From the NCBI GenBank assembly GCA_003586115.2, contig QVOM02000126.1:52994608-53058607 (forward strand): a stretch of 64,000 nucleotides of DNA, read 5' to 3'. Both the position numbers and the translations under genes were made by a program. Below are positions 61,775 through 64,000 of this stretch, piece after piece (position 1 is the first letter of the stretch; each line of letters opens with the position of its first letter). A model generated the notes under the pieces. That model did not search any database. It had not been told where the DNA came from and saw only the letters and a list, made by a program, of their open reading frames with translations. This DNA is from Salvator merianae (taxonomy: Eukaryota > Chordata > Lepidosauria > Squamata > Teiidae).

Positions 61775-62183
61775 GGTTAGCGTGTCAGACTCGTATCTGG
61801 AACTGTCCCGGTTCGAGTATGCACTCTGCATGAAGCCGGCTGGGTGACCTTGGGCTTGTCACAGCTCTGTTCTGAGTCCTCACAGCCCCACCTACCTCAC
61901 AGGAACCCTTTCTGCACTTGGCCTTTTTGTCTATTATATCTCAGAATAGGGACCTGCTATCCACATGCTAGTGCAAACTATGAAAGGTCTTGCCCAGGGC
62001 CTACCATAGTCTGCACTAGCATGCAGCTGGCAAGTCCCTATTCTGAGATATAATCTGGAATAAGGCCAAGTGCAGAAAGGGCCAGAGTGTCTGTTGTGGG
62101 GAGAAGAACAGAAGGTTTGTCAGCCGCTTTGAGTCCCTTCGGGTGAGAAAAGCAGGGTATAAAAAAACCCCAACAACAACTCA
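61775..62183 (+). mobile_element. tRNA-derived SINE interrupted by a 180-bp MITE
   Basis: The head has an A-box-like GTGGTTAGCGTGTCAGACTC and a B box GGTTCGAGT, then GGGTGACCTTGGGCTTGTC and CCCACCTACCTCAC. After the insert it continues GTGTCTGTTGTGGGGAG, GCCGCTTTGAGTCCCTTCGG and GCAGGGTATAAAAA, with a CAACAACAACTC tail. This is a lizard-type SINE; both halves together give the full expected order. Confidence 0.85.
61904..62083. mobile_element. 180-bp palindromic MITE inserted in a SINE
   Basis: 180 bp between AACCCTTTCTGCACTTGG (the first two G changed to A) and its inverted match AAGTGCAGAAAGGGCC. Flanks AGG (61901-61903) and AGA (62084-62086) represent a 3-bp duplication of the SINE's CACAGRGTGTCTG site with one change. 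It is closest to 52117-52296. Confidence 0.88.
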
Positions 62184-62345
62184 ACTCTTTCGGTGCTGTG
62201 AGGTGAAGGGGAATCTGCCTCTCCCTGCAGAGTCTGAAGCTGCTCCAGATGCTGGATCAGACTTTGCAGTGGTGATCCGGGTGGGTCATCTAAATTTATT
62301 ATGCTGCTGGGACAGAACATGGGTATTCCAGCACACAGAATGAAA

Positions 62346-62478
62346 GAGTCTTTTTGCACTTTAAGCTAGTGAGCACCAGGGATGCTCACTAGCTAAGTGC
62401 ATCTGTACTGTGCAGAGGCCAGCATGACTGGGAGCAGTCTAATTATCCCATTCTAAGGTGGCAAGTGCGAAATGCACA
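62346..62478. mobile_element. Internally deleted transposon of the 59478-59862 family
   Basis: This starts GAGTCTTTTTGCACTTTAAG with a paired TAGTGAGC..GCTCACTAGC hairpin, then ACTGTGCAGAGGCCAGCATG and GACTGGGAGCAG, as in 40772-41145, and ends GGCAAGTGCGAAATGC. Only about 130 bp remain. Confidence 0.55.
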
Positions 62479-64000
62479 CAACAGCCCCAAATGACCTTGA
62501 TCTTGACAATTCCAGTCCAATGAAGTGTGAACCTGGCCCCTCCTCCTCCACTAGATCCCAGAGCTCAACTAACAGCTGCATCAGCTTCAGAATATGGGGA
62601 TGTGAAAAACAGAGAAATGGAGAAAATTAAAAAGGAAAATGGGAAAGACTAGAGGTAGACTGTGAGAAGAGAGGACAGAAAATGGGAGGAGGGAGAGAAA
62701 GAGATGAAAGGAAGCAATGCGGATGGAAATGGAGAAATAAAATAGAAGAGAGGGAGGGAGGAATATAATGGCATTAAAAGCAATAGGAGAAAAGTTGGAA
62801 TAAAATGAAAGCAGGGAGACCTCTGAGAAAAATATGTGGCATTCAGAGGGCATAGGGGGGAAAGGAATGCATTCAAAACAAAGGCTTTCATTGCATAGAT
62901 CCGCAAGCCAGTTGTAAAAGGAAATACTGGACTTACTCCTATGGGGGCAGATATCGCATCATGTGCCATCTGAACAAAGTAGTTCAGCTTGGTTAAATAT
63001 GGCACTCTGGCCCTCTCTTCCCATTGGTCTCCCACCCTGTAAAGCATTCTCTTTTTCTAATTATGCAGCATACAGTAATTTTACTGAATGATATATTAAT
63101 ATTTAGTATTAATTGCAAAAGCCTGCAAAAATGTTTCTTAGGTCACTGGAAGTGAGGTCTACATCCAGGTTGCAAAATGTTTAAACTTTAGTGGTGCCTG
63201 AAGCTTAAAACCAAACTAAAAATTGGCATGGAATATGCATGTATTCAGGAAGCCCATAACCTTCCCCTCGCTTTAAGTCAGTGACGGATTATTTTTACAT
63301 AAACATGAGGTGGAAAGAAACAGCAAATGAGTACACTTGCAGTACAAGAGAGAGTGAAAGGAAGCTTTAAAATCAGATTTGTTGCCTATTGTTATGAAAA
63401 CATCAGTGCTCAATCATGTTAAAACACTCAGAGATGTCTTTAATTACACATGTAAAATCATGGATGTCTTGCAAAGGTTTAGTGATCTAACAAGAGATGT
63501 CTTCACTATTCTCAAAAATACGGCAGCTCATTATTCTATCAAACGCACCAAAATACTGCGGGGTGTAGCAATCATTTATTGGCAAAACTGCCTTTGTTCA
63601 CAATAACCACTTCAAAATACAGTCATCTATCTTGATGCCTAATAATTACCCAACCTAGTGGTTTATCAGAGATGTGCATGCAAATTAAGGGGCAGATTTC
63701 TTGATTGATTACTTTCTGGATGGTAGTGGCTGTAGTAGGTGGGGTCAGAGGCAGGAAGTGGATAGAGCAACAGATGCAGCCCTTGCCTTTATATTCTCAC
63801 ACTGTAGCCTACTCACCTATGCGTTAGCTCCTCATCCATTCTTGCAAGCAACAAATGTCAGATCTTCATGGAATGCTGGCATTTCCCTGACATGTGGGCC
63901 ACCAGGTAGGCACAGGATGCCTTCACCACCACATTGGAAGCACCCCTGCTCTGGTTAGCTCCTCTCTTCTGCTTTGTTTTCTGCATGCATGAACTCCCAG

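Noticed and set aside
61802..61816. tRNA gene suggested by GGTTCGAGT and an A-box-like stretch
   Set aside because: The sequence continues into a SINE body and cannot form a complete tRNA; it is a tRNA-derived SINE head. The same holds for 48600 and 59910.

Overview
This window is vertebrate nuclear DNA, almost certainly from a squamate reptile. The coding content is two internal exons of one gene on the minus strand, KLHL29 (kelch-like family member 29): 12267-12408 and 10957-11499, separated by a 767-bp intron. Both have AG/GT borders and matching reading phase. They encode the proline/serine/threonine-rich N-terminal extension that precedes the BTB domain. The exon that should carry the BTB domain lies left of position 1, and the start-codon exon lies right of position 64000 or was not recognised here. 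The rest of the window is therefore best read as two very large KLHL29 introns (at least 10.9 kb and 51.5 kb).

The squamate assignment rests on the repeats: a BovB fragment, old L1 fragments, L2/CR1-type LINE remains, an R4/Dong-like fragment, tRNA-derived SINEs of the kind seen in lizards, and long simple repeats. All LINE copies are broken by stops, frameshifts or truncation.

The most striking content is a group of non-autonomous DNA transposons. They differ inside but share near-identical ends (GGCCCTTTCTGCACTT and variants) and, where an insertion can be reconstructed, 3-bp target duplications that are often TAA. This looks most like PIF/Harbinger. There are six copies of a 180-bp palindromic element, one inserted inside another, and several longer families of about 290 to 1200 bp. 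Several of the longer copies keep many CpGs. One of 1199 bp holds a clustered CCAAT/CRE/GC-box module that could be a captured promoter. Members have inserted into a LINE, a SINE and into each other, which gives a relative order of events. No transposase gene is visible.

Layout: 1-10956, KLHL29 intron with two long TAA-flanked elements (1655-2609, 2938-4136) and an unclassified repeat pair; 10957-12408, the two exons; 12409-30000, intron with nested elements (14014-14934, 17098-17460), an L2/CR1-like fragment (22.3-23.3 kb) and satellites; 30000-37400, BovB, L1 and a LINE split by a CpG-rich transposon; 37400-49400, more elements, an 88-bp hAT-type element with a perfect 8-bp duplication (43355-43442) and an R4/Dong-like fragment; 49400-64000, a possible solo LTR, an L1 fragment, and further elements and SINEs. 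I see no RNA genes, CRISPR or bacterial features. Borders of repeats are approximate unless a target duplication is stated.
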